Positions 26,380 to 36,049 of a DNA stretch of 64,000 nt are shown here, one piece after another. The first letter of the stretch is position 1. Every line of letters begins with the position of its first letter. A program made the position numbers and the translations under genes. The notes below the pieces were generated by a model. That model saw only the letters and a program-made list of their open reading frames with translations, was not told the origin of the DNA and did no database searches. Location: the NCBI GenBank assembly GCA_947087645.1, contig CAMUDN010000006.1, positions 1 to 64,000 on the forward strand. Reading direction: 5' to 3'. This DNA comes from an uncultured Bulleidia sp. (GTDB taxonomy: Bacteria > Bacillota_I > Bacilli_A > Erysipelotrichales > Erysipelotrichaceae).

Positions 26380-26590
26380 AATACGATGACAAAAGAGTAG
26401 TAGTAAAGAAGAGCTATTTAAGAAAGACTTTGTTGATGGAAATAAGTTATAGTAATCTTTGTGAATTCACTTTTAGAGTGAGATTAAATATCTCCGCTAA
26501 CTCCCGTTAAGAGTAATTGAGTTGCACATTTACGTGAAGTAGGATGGTACCGCGGTTAAATCGTTCCTAATTTTTAGGAACTTTTTTTAT
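26380..26590 (+). promoter_or_regulatory. T-box leader, tRNA-Phe responsive
   Basis: Stem I region with GAAGAGC, specifier TTC (26466-26468) within GTGAATTCAC, T-box core AGGATGGTACCGCGG (26541-26555) and terminator GTTCCTAA/TTAGGAAC (26563-26581) followed by seven T. It should raise pheST expression when tRNA-Phe is uncharged. Confidence 0.92.
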
Positions 26591-26605
26591 GGAAAGGAAA
26601 ATAAT

Positions 26606-27643
26606 ATGAATGAAACAATTCAAAAAATGCAAGATATTGCTTTTTCTAAATTAGAGAAGATAAAAGAACTAAATGAATTGAATAAATTAAAAATTGATTA
26701 TCTGGGTAAAAAGGGACTAATTCAATCTTTGATGAGTCAAATGAAAACATTATCCAAGGAAGAAAAACCACTTTTTGGTCAAGATGTAAATAATTTTAAA
26801 AAGAGACTAATATCAGTTATTGAAAAAGCACAATGTGAACTAGAAAAAGGTCAGTTATTACATCGCTTAGAAAGCGAAAAGATAGATATAAGTTTACGTG
26901 GTCATAATCGTAAATTAGGCACAAAACATCCATTATTAGCTATTCAAGATGAAATAGAAGCTTTATTTTTAGGGATGGGTTATGTGATTGCAGATGGTCC
27001 GGAAGTAGAATTTGATCATTATAATTTTGCCTTAGCAAATATTCCTAAAGATCATCCAGCACGTGATATGCAAGATACTTTTTATATTGATCCAAATATT
27101 TTATTACGAACACATACTACAGCTGTCCAAATGCGGGAATTGGAAAAAGCTCATGGTCAAGGACCAATTAAATTAATTTGTCCAGGTAAGGTATATCGTC
27201 GGGATGATGATGATGCTACACATTCACATCAATTTATGCAATGTGAAGGATTAGTTGTCGGGGAAAATATTCGTTTATCCGATTTAAAGGGAACATTATT
27301 GTTTTTAGCTAATACAATGTTTGGTAAAGGACGTCAGATTCGTTTTCGACCATCTTATTTTCCTTTTACTGAACCATCAGTTGAAGTTGATGTAAGCTGT
27401 CCTTTTTGTGATAACAAAGGCTGTCATGTTTGTAAAGGCTCGACATGGATTGAAATTTTAGGAGCTGGTATGGTTCATCCTAAAGTTTTGGCAATGAATG
27501 GTTTTGATATTACAAAATATAATGGTTTTGCTTTTGGTGTTGGTCTTGAACGTGTAGCAATGTTGAAATATGGTATTGATGATATTCGTCATTTTTATCT
27601 TAATGATTTACGTTTTTTAGATCAATTTACAAGATTAGATTAA
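26606..27643 (+). CDS. pheS: Phenylalanyl-tRNA synthetase alpha subunit
   Basis: Catalytic subunit of the alpha2-beta2 PheRS. An N-terminal coiled coil (about residues 1-85) precedes the class II core with [14 protein letters not shown] (motif 2 region), [19 protein letters not shown] and motif 3 [20 protein letters not shown]. It contains the [12 protein letters not shown] insertion seen in many bacterial PheS. 345 aa is normal. GGAAAGG lies before the ATG; pheT follows after 12 bases. Confidence 0.97.
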   Translation: MNETIQKMQDIAFSKLEKIKELNELNKLKIDYLGKKGLIQSLMSQMKTLSKEEKPLFGQDVNNFKKRLISVIEKAQCELEKGQLLHRLESEKIDISLRGHNRKLGTKHPLLAIQDEIEALFLGMGYVIADGPEVEFDHYNFALANIPKDHPARDMQDTFYIDPNILLRTHTTAVQMRELEKAHGQGPIKLICPGKVYRRDDDDATHSHQFMQCEGLVVGENIRLSDLKGTLLFLANTMFGKGRQIRFRPSYFPFTEPSVEVDVSCPFCDNKGCHVCKGSTWIEILGAGMVHPKVLAMNGFDITKYNGFAFGVGLERVAMLKYGIDDIRHFYLNDLRFLDQFTRLD

Positions 27644-27655
27644 AGGAGGATAAAT

Positions 27656-30040
27656 ATGCAATTAAGTTATAAATTTTTGGCACAGTATGTTGATTTGACA
27701 AATATTAGTGCTAAACAATTAGCTGAGGCTTTAACAAATGCTGGTCATGAAGTAGAAGATATTTATCCTTTAGCAGATGCGCAAGGTTTAGTGATTGGAC
27801 AGATTATTAATTGTGAACTTATTCCTAATACGCATTTACATAAAGTACAAGTAGAAATAGCTAGTGATAAAGTATTACAAATTGTTTGTGGAGCAGCTAA
27901 TTGTCGTTGTGGTTTGAAAGTTATTGTGGCACATGTTAATGCTTGCTTACAAGGACAATTGATTGAAGCTAAAAAAGTTCATGGAATTGTATCAGAAGGT
28001 ATGTTATGTAGTTTAAAAGAATTAGCTGTGCCAACTAAGTTATTAAGTCAAAAACAAATTAATGGTATTGAGGAATTGGCAGATGATGCTTTAGTTGGTG
28101 ATGAAAATGTTTTAGCTTATTTAGGCTTAGATGATATGATCTTAGATGTTAGTTTAACAGCTAATCGTGCTGATTGTTTAGCTATGTGGTCAATGGCTAA
28201 AGAAGTAGGAGCTATTTTAAATCGACAAGTAAATTTACCTAATTTTAAAGAACATGAGGAAATAAAAGCTGATTATCAAATATCTTTAAAAACAAATAAA
28301 GCAACCTATTACTTAGGTAAAGCTATTCATTCTTTAAAAGTTGGACCAAGTCCTAAGTGGTTAAAAGATATTTTGTTAGCAAGTGGTATAAATAGTATTA
28401 ATAATGTTGTTGATATATCAAATTATGTAATGTTAGAAACAGGTCAACCTCTTCATTTTTATAATTTAAATAAAATTAATTATAAAAAAATTGAAGTAAT
28501 AGATGGTGTGTCACTTAAAGGTCAAGCATTAGATGAACAAGTATTTGATTTAGAAAGTGAAGATATTTTAATTATGAGCAATCAGCATTTAGCTGCTATT
28601 GCTGGTATTATGGGTGGTAAAGAGACAATGATTGATACCACAACAGATGCTATTTTCATTGAAGCAGCACATTTTTCAGCCCAACAAATTAGACATAGTG
28701 CCAATCGTTTAAACTTAATGACCGAAGCCGCAACCCGTTTTATTAAAGGTATAGATCCTTTAGCAGCTTTAAAAGCAATTAAAAGAGCTACCGATTTATT
28801 AGTTGAATTAGCCCAAGCAAAAGAGATAGAAGAAACGGTACAAGCAGGTTTGAATAATTATAAACCCATAGTTATTAGTGAAACATTAAGTCATCTTAAT
28901 CAAGTTTTAGGAACTTCTTTTCAGCAAAAAGAAGTAATTGATGTTTTAAAACGTTTAGATTTTAAGCCCACAATAGAAGGTGATAAAATCATTTCACATA
29001 TTCCAAGTTATCGTCAAGATATGTTTTTAGATGCCGACATTCAAGAAGAAGTTATACGTTTGCTTGGTTTTGCAAGTCTTAAAACAACATTACCATTAAT
29101 GCAAGCAACGGTTGGTGAACGTGATACAAAACAATTAAAACGTTATCATACAAGAGCAATTTTACAATCTTTAGGCTTGCAAGAAATTGTTACTTATACA
29201 CTTCAATCATGTGCTGAGAGTGATTTAGCTTTTTGGCCTTTAGGAAAAGCTATTAAGTTAGCTATGCCAATGTCGGAAGCACGTAGTGTTATACGTAATT
29301 CTTTAATGTTATCTGTATTGGCTTGTGCAAAATATAATGTTGATCATAAAAATGATAATTTATCTTTATATGAAATTTCTAAAGTATATGCTAAAAATAT
29401 CGAACAAGAAAGATTAGCTATTTTCTTACAAGGAAACTATCAAGAAGATAAATTATATGCATATCAAGAAAAAACTGATTTTTATACTTTAAAAGGTATT
29501 ATTTTAAGTTATTTAGCAAAATTTGGTATTGCTGAAACAAGTTTGATAATTAAAGAAAATACTTTTGATCAAGAACATTTTCATCCTTATCGCAGTGCTT
29601 TAATTTATCTTGATCAACAATTATTAGGAACATTTGGGCAAGTTCATCCTAAGTTAGCTAAGCAATATGCACTTAAAGATGCTTATTATGCAGAAATTAA
29701 TTTAGATTTATTTTATGCTTATAAAGCAAAACGTATATGTTTCCAATCACTAGATCGTTATCCTTTTATTGAACGAGATATTGCTTTAGTGCTCAAGAAG
29801 GAAATACCGGTTATGTCTATTTTAAATAAGATTAAAGAAAGTGGCGGTTTATTAGTTCGTAAAGTAGATATTTTTGATCTTTATGAAGGTGAACATGTTG
29901 AACAAGGATATAAATCAATAGCTTTAAGAATTAGATATCAAGCTAAAGATCACACTTTAAAAGATGAAGAAGTAAATGACATTCATCAAAATATCTTGCA
30001 TCTTTTAGAAAGTGATCTTCAAGTAAGCTTAAGATCATAG
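27656..30040 (+). CDS. pheT: Phenylalanyl-tRNA synthetase beta subunit
   Basis: Large subunit for tRNA binding and Tyr-tRNA-Phe editing. Domains in order: N-terminal tRNA-binding OB fold (about 40-150, VIGQIINCELIPNTHLHKVQVEI), B3/B4 editing domain (GINSINNVVDISNYVMLETGQPLH), B5, the pseudo-catalytic core, and the C-terminal FDX-ACB domain (SLDRYPFIERDIALVLKKEIP). 794 aa is typical. AAAGGAGG precedes the ATG. Confidence 0.97.
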   Translation: MQLSYKFLAQYVDLTNISAKQLAEALTNAGHEVEDIYPLADAQGLVIGQIINCELIPNTHLHKVQVEIASDKVLQIVCGAANCRCGLKVIVAHVNACLQGQLIEAKKVHGIVSEGMLCSLKELAVPTKLLSQKQINGIEELADDALVGDENVLAYLGLDDMILDVSLTANRADCLAMWSMAKEVGAILNRQVNLPNFKEHEEIKADYQISLKTNKATYYLGKAIHSLKVGPSPKWLKDILLASGINSINNVVDISNYVMLETGQPLHFYNLNKINYKKIEVIDGVSLKGQALDEQVFDLESEDILIMSNQHLAAIAGIMGGKETMIDTTTDAIFIEAAHFSAQQIRHSANRLNLMTEAATRFIKGIDPLAALKAIKRATDLLVELAQAKEIEETVQAGLNNYKPIVISETLSHLNQVLGTSFQQKEVIDVLKRLDFKPTIEGDKIISHIPSYRQDMFLDADIQEEVIRLLGFASLKTTLPLMQATVGERDTKQLKRYHTRAILQSLGLQEIVTYTLQSCAESDLAFWPLGKAIKLAMPMSEARSVIRNSLMLSVLACAKYNVDHKNDNLSLYEISKVYAKNIEQERLAIFLQGNYQEDKLYAYQEKTDFYTLKGIILSYLAKFGIAETSLIIKENTFDQEHFHPYRSALIYLDQQLLGTFGQVHPKLAKQYALKDAYYAEINLDLFYAYKAKRICFQSLDRYPFIERDIALVLKKEIPVMSILNKIKESGGLLVRKVDIFDLYEGEHVEQGYKSIALRIRYQAKDHTLKDEEVNDIHQNILHLLESDLQVSLRS

Positions 30041-30048
30041 ATATTGTG

Positions 30049-30083
30049 AAAGTCTATTAACGAAAAAGTTGATAGACTTTTTT
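30049..30083 (+). terminator. Intrinsic terminator after pheT
   Basis: AAAGTCTATTAAC (30049-30061) pairs with GTTGATAGACTTT (30068-30080) with one T-G wobble, followed by T-run. Confidence 0.88.
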
Positions 30084-30231
30084 ATTATTAAAAAACATTT
30101 TAAATATCACTTATAATAAATATTATTTATTTTTAAGTAAATTTTTAGTTAAGTTAGTACTTAGGATCTTTTTTTTAGTCTTAGAAACAAGTACAATAGA
30201 GACATTGTAAGAGATTTTAGAAGAGGTAGTT

Positions 30232-30804
30232 ATGGCAAAATTATATTTTTATTATGGGGCAATGGGTTCATCAAAAACAGCTAATGCCTTAATGGCTGAA
30301 TATAATTATCGTGAACGTGGTCAAAAAGCGTTATTAGCTAAAACAAATACGGATACACGTGATGGTTGTCATACAATTTATTCACGTATTGGTATAAGTA
30401 AAGAATGTATTTTATTGTCTGATGTTTGTCAGATGAAAAAAGAAGAATTTATGATATATGATGCAGTTATTGTAGATGAAATACAGTTTGCAAGTAGAGA
30501 ACAGATTGATTTTTTAGCACATATAGTCGATGATTATAATATCCCCGTTTTGTGTTATGGTTTACGAACGGATTTTCAACTTAATTTATTTAGCGGTAGT
30601 GAACGTTTAATGGCTATTGCGGATAGTATTAAAGAAATTAAAACAGTTTGTTGGTGTGGTCGTAAAGCAACATGTAATGCTCGTTATAATAAAAAGGGAA
30701 TTATACGTGAAGGATCACAAGTTTTATTGGGAGCTAATGATGATTATATTGCACTTTGTCGAAAGCATTTTTTAAGTGGTCAATTACATAAAGGGGATAA
30801 ATAA
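30232..30804 (+). CDS. tdk: Thymidine kinase (type II, TK1-like)
   Basis: Salvages thymidine to dTMP. P-loop GAMGSSKT at residues 9-16, Walker B-like AVIVDEIQFA, the lasso region with CWCGRKATCNAR and a final CRKH supply the four zinc ligands. 190 aa is standard. AGAGGTAG precedes the ATG. It overlaps the MATE gene by one base (TAATG). Confidence 0.95.
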   Translation: MAKLYFYYGAMGSSKTANALMAEYNYRERGQKALLAKTNTDTRDGCHTIYSRIGISKECILLSDVCQMKKEEFMIYDAVIVDEIQFASREQIDFLAHIVDDYNIPVLCYGLRTDFQLNLFSGSERLMAIADSIKEIKTVCWCGRKATCNARYNKKGIIREGSQVLLGANDDYIALCRKHFLSGQLHKGDK

Positions 30805-32156
30805 TGCGTCAACAGAATATGTTACAGGGAACCATTTGGCGAGAAATATTATTCTTTTTCTTTCCTATCTTATTAGGTTATCTATTTCAACAATTATATA
30901 ATACCGTCGATGCTATGGTTGTTGGTAATTTTGTCGGAACGATTGCCCTTGGTGCCGTAGGTGGTTCAACATCTATGATTATTAATCTTATATTAGGTTT
31001 TGTGATTGGTTTAAGTACGGGTGCGACAGTTATTATTGCTCAATTTATTGGTGCAAGAGAACAACATAAAGTACAGATGACAGTTTCTACAACCATGTTG
31101 ATGAATATTGTTATTGGTTTAGTAGTGATGGTTATTGGTCTTCTTTTTGCACGTAATATATTGGAATTATTATCAGTTCCAAATGAAATGATGAATGATG
31201 CTTTAACTTATTTAAGAATTTATATGCTCGGTTTTATTCCTTCTATGATTTATAATGCTGGAGCAGGTATATTAAGAGCTATAGGTGATTCTAAAAGACC
31301 ATTATATTTTTTGATTGCAGCTTCAATTACGAATATTGTTTTAGACTTACTTTTAGTTGTTTATATTCCATTAGGAGTTGCTGGTGCAGCTATTGCAACA
31401 GTTTTTTCACAAGTTGTAACAGCTTTGTTAACAATATATGCCTTTAGTGATGAAGATGAAATATATTATTTGAACTTTAAAAAAATGAGTTTTGATTTTC
31501 CACTATTTATGCGTATTATTGCAATTGGTTTACCAACAGCTATTCAAGGCTCATTATATTCATTTGCAAATTTATTTATTCAAGCAAGTGTTAATGCTTT
31601 TGGTACTATATCAGTTGCTGCTTTTACCGCTTTTGGTAAAATAGATATGTTTTTTTGGAATTTTTCCGGTTCAATGGGGGCTGCTACTTTAACATTTATA
31701 GGTCAAAATTTTGGTGCTAAACAAATGGATCGTGTTAAAAAAGGAGTTCATCAGGCATTATTTATGTTTCTTTTAGGATCTATCTTTATTTCTTTATTAG
31801 CTTTAACATTTGGTGAACAATTTTATCGTCTTTTCACACAAGATAAAGAAGTATTAAAGGTTGGTTTGTCTATTTTATTTTTAGTTGCACCGTTTTGGAA
31901 TGCTGTTTTTCTTTTTGAAATACTGTCAGCCACTTTACGAGCAATGAATATTATCGTTGTACCAATGATAGTTTCTTTGATTGGTGTTGGTGTAGTTCGT
32001 ATCTTGTGGGTATTATGTTATCCTATGCATAGTGTCTTAGATACTTTAAAAGTTTATCCACTTTCATGGATGTCGACTTCTTTGTTTTTTGCTATTTATT
32101 ATTTTAGTGGTTTGTGGCGTAAAAAGAAGCAACGAAAAGAATTATTAAACGAATAA
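30804..32156 (+). CDS. MATE-family multidrug/cation efflux transporter
   Basis: 450-aa membrane protein with about 12 segments in two repeats, opening with WREILFFFFPILLGYLFQQLYNTVDAMVVGNFVG, a classic MatE start (Gln-Leu-Tyr-Asn-Thr-Val-Asp). The second repeat begins near GLPTAIQGSLYSFANLFIQ. It exports drugs or metabolites in exchange for Na+ or H+; the substrate is unknown. It is translationally coupled to tdk. The IS remnant starts 18 bases after its stop. Confidence 0.9.
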   Translation: MRQQNMLQGTIWREILFFFFPILLGYLFQQLYNTVDAMVVGNFVGTIALGAVGGSTSMIINLILGFVIGLSTGATVIIAQFIGAREQHKVQMTVSTTMLMNIVIGLVVMVIGLLFARNILELLSVPNEMMNDALTYLRIYMLGFIPSMIYNAGAGILRAIGDSKRPLYFLIAASITNIVLDLLLVVYIPLGVAGAAIATVFSQVVTALLTIYAFSDEDEIYYLNFKKMSFDFPLFMRIIAIGLPTAIQGSLYSFANLFIQASVNAFGTISVAAFTAFGKIDMFFWNFSGSMGAATLTFIGQNFGAKQMDRVKKGVHQALFMFLLGSIFISLLALTFGEQFYRLFTQDKEVLKVGLSILFLVAPFWNAVFLFEILSATLRAMNIIVVPMIVSLIGVGVVRILWVLCYPMHSVLDTLKVYPLSWMSTSLFFAIYYFSGLWRKKKQRKELLNE

Positions 32157-32228
32157 AAAGGTTCTTAGTGAAGTGAACCCAATTTCTTGGATATTTTAAT
32201 TTACTGACATGATAAGGCTTGATTCCTT

Positions 32229-32258
32229 GCCTAACAAGGGGTTAGGCCTTTTAATTTT
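32229..32258 (+). terminator. Terminator-like hairpin inside the IS remnant
   Basis: GCCTAAC (32229-32235), loop AAGGG, GTTAGGC (32241-32247), then CTTTTAATTTT. It is oriented to end the tdk-MATE transcript. Confidence 0.6.
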
Positions 32259-32554
32259 CTTTGTATTCTTTAATCCATCGAAAGAGAAGACTATCGGTGG
32301 ATAATCCCAAGTCTATTGATACGCTCATTATTGACCCATGAAGAGGCAATACTCTAGATGATTGCTTCTTTAAATTGGATAGAGTAATCGTGATAACTAT
32401 AACGTAGAATATCCAATCCATGTTTATCAACTAGCCTAACGAGATATTTAATTTTAGATTTTTGCATTTTCCATTTTAAATGGAGCTTAAAGAATGTGGT
32501 TCCAAGTTTTCGTTTCTTGTAGATTTTAACCTTGTTTTCAAATGTAAATTTCAC
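32251..32554 (-). pseudogene. IS3-family transposase OrfA remnant, frameshifted
   Basis: The first 66 residues from 32554 read MKFTFENKVKIYKKRKLG and contain YLVRLVDKHGLDILR, an N-terminal helix-turn-helix of IS3-type OrfA. The frame then stops, and the expected continuation (SVSIDLGLSTDSLLFRWIKEYKEN) is found in another frame at 32251-32328. A frameshift and stop therefore break the gene, and the catalytic DDE OrfB is missing, so it cannot transpose on its own. Confidence 0.8.
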
Positions 32555-32621
32555 AATAAAAATGAACCTCTTAAGTTGTTGTCCAACTTTTGGGGTTCAT
32601 TTCTCTAAGAATATTTTATAA

Positions 32622-34112
32622 TTATTTACTTTTACCGTGATAAAGTTTCTTCTGGTTGTAATATGGATCAAAAGTAACATCGACACCTAATTTACGGAAA
32701 ACAGAGCTATCTTCTTCAGCTAAGATAACAGTACTATGTGCTTGACATGTTCTTAATTTAGATAATTGTTCCATTGCTTTTTTTGTTGTACTATTCTTCT
32801 TAGCAATAATTGTTAGAGCCATTAATAATTCATCAGAATGGAGTCGTGGATTATGATTACCTAAATATTCTGTTTTTAATTTTTGAATTGGTTTAACAAA
32901 TTCAGGCTGAATTAATAGAGTTTCATCATCTATTTTAGCTAGTGATTTTAAAGCATTAATAATGACAGCTGCACTTGGACCAAATAATGAAGATGTTTTT
33001 CCCGTTACAATTGTGCCATCATTTAATTCCAAAGCCATAGCTGGTGCATTTGTTTGACTTGCTTTGTTACGAGCAATAACAGCCACTTTACGATCACTTG
33101 GGGTCATAGCAATGTTATTTAGCAATAATTCTAGCTTATTAACGGCATTATTATCAGCTTTAGCTTGTGTACGAGCAACAAGTGTTTGATAGTATCTTCT
33201 TAAGATTTCTTGCTTACTTGCTTCAATAGCTGCATCATTATCAATGATACAAAAGCCAACCATATTAACACCCATATCAGTTGGTGAATTATAAGGACAT
33301 GAGCCTTGAATTTTTATCAATAATTGTTTTAAAACAGGAAAAATCTCAATATCACGATTATAGTTTACAGCTTGTATACCATATGTTTCTAAGTGATATG
33401 GGTCAATCATATTAACATCTTCTAAGTCAGCAGTTGCTGCTTCATAAGCACGATTTACAGCATGTGTAAGAGGTAAATTCCAAACAGGGAAAGTTTCAAA
33501 TTTAGCATAACCAGAACGGATATGATGTAAATTATCATGATATAGTTGGGAAATACAAGTTGCCATTTTACCTGAACCAGGACCAGGTGCTGTAACAACA
33601 ATTAAATTATGACTTGTTTGAATATAATCATTTTTACCTAATCCTTCTGCGGAAACAATTTTTTCAACATCAACAGGATAACCATCAATAGGATAGTGTA
33701 AGTAAGATGGAATACCATGTCTAGTTAGGGCTTGCCGAAAACTATCTGCTGCTGGTTGATGTTGATATTGGGTAATAACCACTGAACCAAGGTATAAGTC
33801 TAATTCGCGAAAAGCATCTATTAAGCGAAATACTTCTTGATCATAAGTAATACCTAAATCTAAGCGTTCTTTGTTATCAGCAATATTTGCTGCATTAACA
33901 GCAATAATAATTTCAACATGATCTTTTAATTCGGTTAATAATTTAATTTTATTGTTAGGATCATAACCAGGTAATACCCTTGAAGCATGGAAATCTTCAA
34001 ACATCTTACCACCAAATTCTAAATATAATTTACCTTCAAATTGTGAAATTCTTTCTAAAATCTTATCTTTTTGAATTTTTAGATACTTTTGTGAATCAAA
34101 TGCCTTTTTCAT
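32622..34112 (-). CDS. DUF1846 (UPF0371) family protein
   Basis: 496-aa cytoplasmic protein. [31 protein letters not shown] and the later [22 protein letters not shown] (a P-loop-like Gly-rich segment) are strongly conserved in UPF0371/DUF1846 proteins of Firmicutes, whose function is unknown. A longer frame exists upstream to 34301, but GGAGGT at 34119-34124 (complement) and the conserved N-terminus fix the ATG at 34112; the longer form would overlap pepF. Divergent from pepF. Confidence 0.9.
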   Translation of the reverse strand: MKKAFDSQKYLKIQKDKILERISQFEGKLYLEFGGKMFEDFHASRVLPGYDPNNKIKLLTELKDHVEIIIAVNAANIADNKERLDLGITYDQEVFRLIDAFRELDLYLGSVVITQYQHQPAADSFRQALTRHGIPSYLHYPIDGYPVDVEKIVSAEGLGKNDYIQTSHNLIVVTAPGPGSGKMATCISQLYHDNLHHIRSGYAKFETFPVWNLPLTHAVNRAYEAATADLEDVNMIDPYHLETYGIQAVNYNRDIEIFPVLKQLLIKIQGSCPYNSPTDMGVNMVGFCIIDNDAAIEASKQEILRRYYQTLVARTQAKADNNAVNKLELLLNNIAMTPSDRKVAVIARNKASQTNAPAMALELNDGTIVTGKTSSLFGPSAAVIINALKSLAKIDDETLLIQPEFVKPIQKLKTEYLGNHNPRLHSDELLMALTIIAKKNSTTKKAMEQLSKLRTCQAHSTVILAEEDSSVFRKLGVDVTFDPYYNQKKLYHGKSK

Positions 34113-34192
34113 TTTTAAACCTCCAGCAAATATGATAACATAAAAGTTCAAAAAATCTGTTAAAATTAAATAGTAAAATGAGGTAAGTGAAG

Positions 34193-35977
34193 ATGGATCG
34201 TAAAGCAATAGCAATTGAAGACAAATGGGATTTAAGTACTTTATTTGTAAATGATGAAGCCTTTGAAGAGGCTTTGCAATTAACGCAAAGTAAATTAGCA
34301 TTACTGACAGAATATGTTGGTAAATTAAAAGATGCTACGGAATTAAAAAAGTATTTTGATTTATATTATCAATTAGAAACAGAACTAGAAAATGTATTTA
34401 CATATGCATCATTGCGTGAAAGTGAAGATACAAGAGATGCTAAAGCTAGTGATATGTATGCACGAGCATATAGTTTGTATGTTGAAATGATGAATAATAT
34501 TGCTTATGTACAACCAGAATTATTATCTTTGCATAAGCAAGAATTAACTGCTCTTTTAAATGATGATCAGTTAAAAGATTATCAATTCATTCTGTATAAA
34601 ATGATACGAGAAAAAGAACATACACTAAGTGAAAAAGAAGAAAGTATCTTAGCTTCTTTACAAGAAGTACTTGATGCATCAGCAAAGATAAGTGCAAAGA
34701 TTATGGATGCTGATATGCAATTTTCAGATATTGCTGATGAAAATGGGAAGTTACATGCTTTAAATTCATCTAATTATATTCTTTTACAGATGTCACAAGA
34801 TCGAACTTTGCGTAAAAATGCTTTTCATGCTTTTTATAAAGTATATAAACAATTTAATAACACTTTAGCAGCAACTTATAGTACATGTGTAAATAATGCG
34901 ACTAAGCAAGCACAATTACGTCATTTTGAAAGTTCATTGCAAGCTTCATTATATAGTGATGCTATACCCCAAACAGTTTATGATCAATTAATTACAACGA
35001 TTCATAAATATATGCCTTTAATGCATCGATATGTTGCTTTGCGTAAAAAAATTTTAGGACTTGATGAGTTACATTATTATGACTTATATACACCTCTTAG
35101 TGATTTAGAAATGCACTATGATCTTAAAGAAGCTAAACAAATGGTAATAGATGCTGTTCAACCGATGGGTAAAGATTATCAAGATATTGTCCGACAAGCG
35201 TTTAAGGATCGTTGGATGGATGCTTATCCAAATGATGGTAAACATTCAGGTGCTTTTTCTAGTGGCACACGAACATCTAATCCGTTTATTTTAACTAATT
35301 TTACTGGTACATTAGATGCTGTAAGTACGATAGCTCATGAAATGGGTCATTCAATGCATACCTATTTTACAAGTCATAATCAAAAACAGCCTTATGCTAA
35401 TTATTCTTTATTTATTGCTGAAGTGGCATCAACCGTAAATGAGAATTTGTTAATTGAACAATTACTAGCAAAAGAAAAAGATCCTAAAAAACGTCTTCAC
35501 TTATTAAATCAATATTTAGAAGGTTTTAAAGGGACGATCTATCGTCAGACAATGTTTGCTGAATTTGAAAAAGAAGCACATGCAAATCGTGAAAAAGGTC
35601 AGGCTTTAACAACGGTCTATTTAAATGATTTATATGCTAGATTGATAAAAGAATATTTTGGTGATGAATTAGTATTTGATTCTGAAGTTCAATATGAATG
35701 GTCGCGTATTCCTCATTTTTATCGTCCTTTCTATGTATATGTTTATGCAACAGGTTATAGTGCGGCAGTAGCTATATCAGAAAAATTACGTTCAGGTAAG
35801 CTTGAAGATAAAGAAAATTATCGTCGTTTTTTGAGTGTTGGTTCATCTGTTTATCCATTAGAAGCATTAAAAATAGGTGGTGTTGATTTAACTACCAGTG
35901 AGCCAATATGTTTAGCATTAGAGAAATTTAAGCAGATCCTTGAAGAAGCTGAAAGAATTGTAGATCAATTAAATTAA
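34193..35977 (+). CDS. pepF: Oligoendopeptidase F (M3 metallopeptidase)
   Basis: Cytoplasmic zinc peptidase degrading oligopeptides, a natural partner for Opp uptake. The zinc motif HEMGH (in [16 protein letters not shown]) lies about two thirds along the 594-aa chain, with the third ligand in the following helix ([15 protein letters not shown]). A GTG six bases upstream could also start the protein, but GAGG at 34180-34183 is better spaced for the ATG at 34193. Divergent from the DUF1846 gene. Confidence 0.94.
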   Translation: MDRKAIAIEDKWDLSTLFVNDEAFEEALQLTQSKLALLTEYVGKLKDATELKKYFDLYYQLETELENVFTYASLRESEDTRDAKASDMYARAYSLYVEMMNNIAYVQPELLSLHKQELTALLNDDQLKDYQFILYKMIREKEHTLSEKEESILASLQEVLDASAKISAKIMDADMQFSDIADENGKLHALNSSNYILLQMSQDRTLRKNAFHAFYKVYKQFNNTLAATYSTCVNNATKQAQLRHFESSLQASLYSDAIPQTVYDQLITTIHKYMPLMHRYVALRKKILGLDELHYYDLYTPLSDLEMHYDLKEAKQMVIDAVQPMGKDYQDIVRQAFKDRWMDAYPNDGKHSGAFSSGTRTSNPFILTNFTGTLDAVSTIAHEMGHSMHTYFTSHNQKQPYANYSLFIAEVASTVNENLLIEQLLAKEKDPKKRLHLLNQYLEGFKGTIYRQTMFAEFEKEAHANREKGQALTTVYLNDLYARLIKEYFGDELVFDSEVQYEWSRIPHFYRPFYVYVYATGYSAAVAISEKLRSGKLEDKENYRRFLSVGSSVYPLEALKIGGVDLTTSEPICLALEKFKQILEEAERIVDQLN

Positions 35978-36004
35978 TTATGCCAAAATGTATTATTATA
36001 TAAG

Positions 36005-36034
36005 TAGTAATCAAATCTAAATATTTGATTACTA
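36005..36034 (+). other. Hairpin without U-tract upstream of the LemA-module gene
   Basis: TAGTAATCAAAT/ATTTGATTACTA around a 6-nt loop, followed by ATAGAGGAGTG, which is the ribosome-binding site of the next gene. There is no T-run, so it is not a standard terminator. Confidence 0.5.
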
Positions 36035-36049
36035 ATAGAGGAGTGTTTT

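Larger units (their letters stand above)
32174..32599 (-). mobile_element. Decayed, internally deleted IS3-family element
   Basis: The ends form an imperfect inverted repeat: TGAACCCAATTTCTTGGAT on the plus strand from 32174 and TGAACCCCAAAAGTTGGAC on the minus strand from 32599. The minus-strand interior holds fragments of an IS3-type OrfA; OrfB is absent, and the element is about 0.43 kb instead of the usual 1.2-1.5 kb. No convincing target-site duplication is seen (AAG against TTT). The region otherwise has no intact gene. Confidence 0.75.

Noticed and set aside
26455..26474. Rex-operator-like palindrome TTTGTGAATTCACTTT
   Set aside because: It lies in the stem I specifier region of the pheST T-box and contains the TTC specifier; the palindrome is explained by RNA structure.
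32622..34301. Longer N-terminus for the DUF1846 protein
   Set aside because: The extra 63 residues are hydrophobic low-complexity sequence, overlap the divergent pepF start, and a GGAGGT site precedes the internal ATG at 34112.
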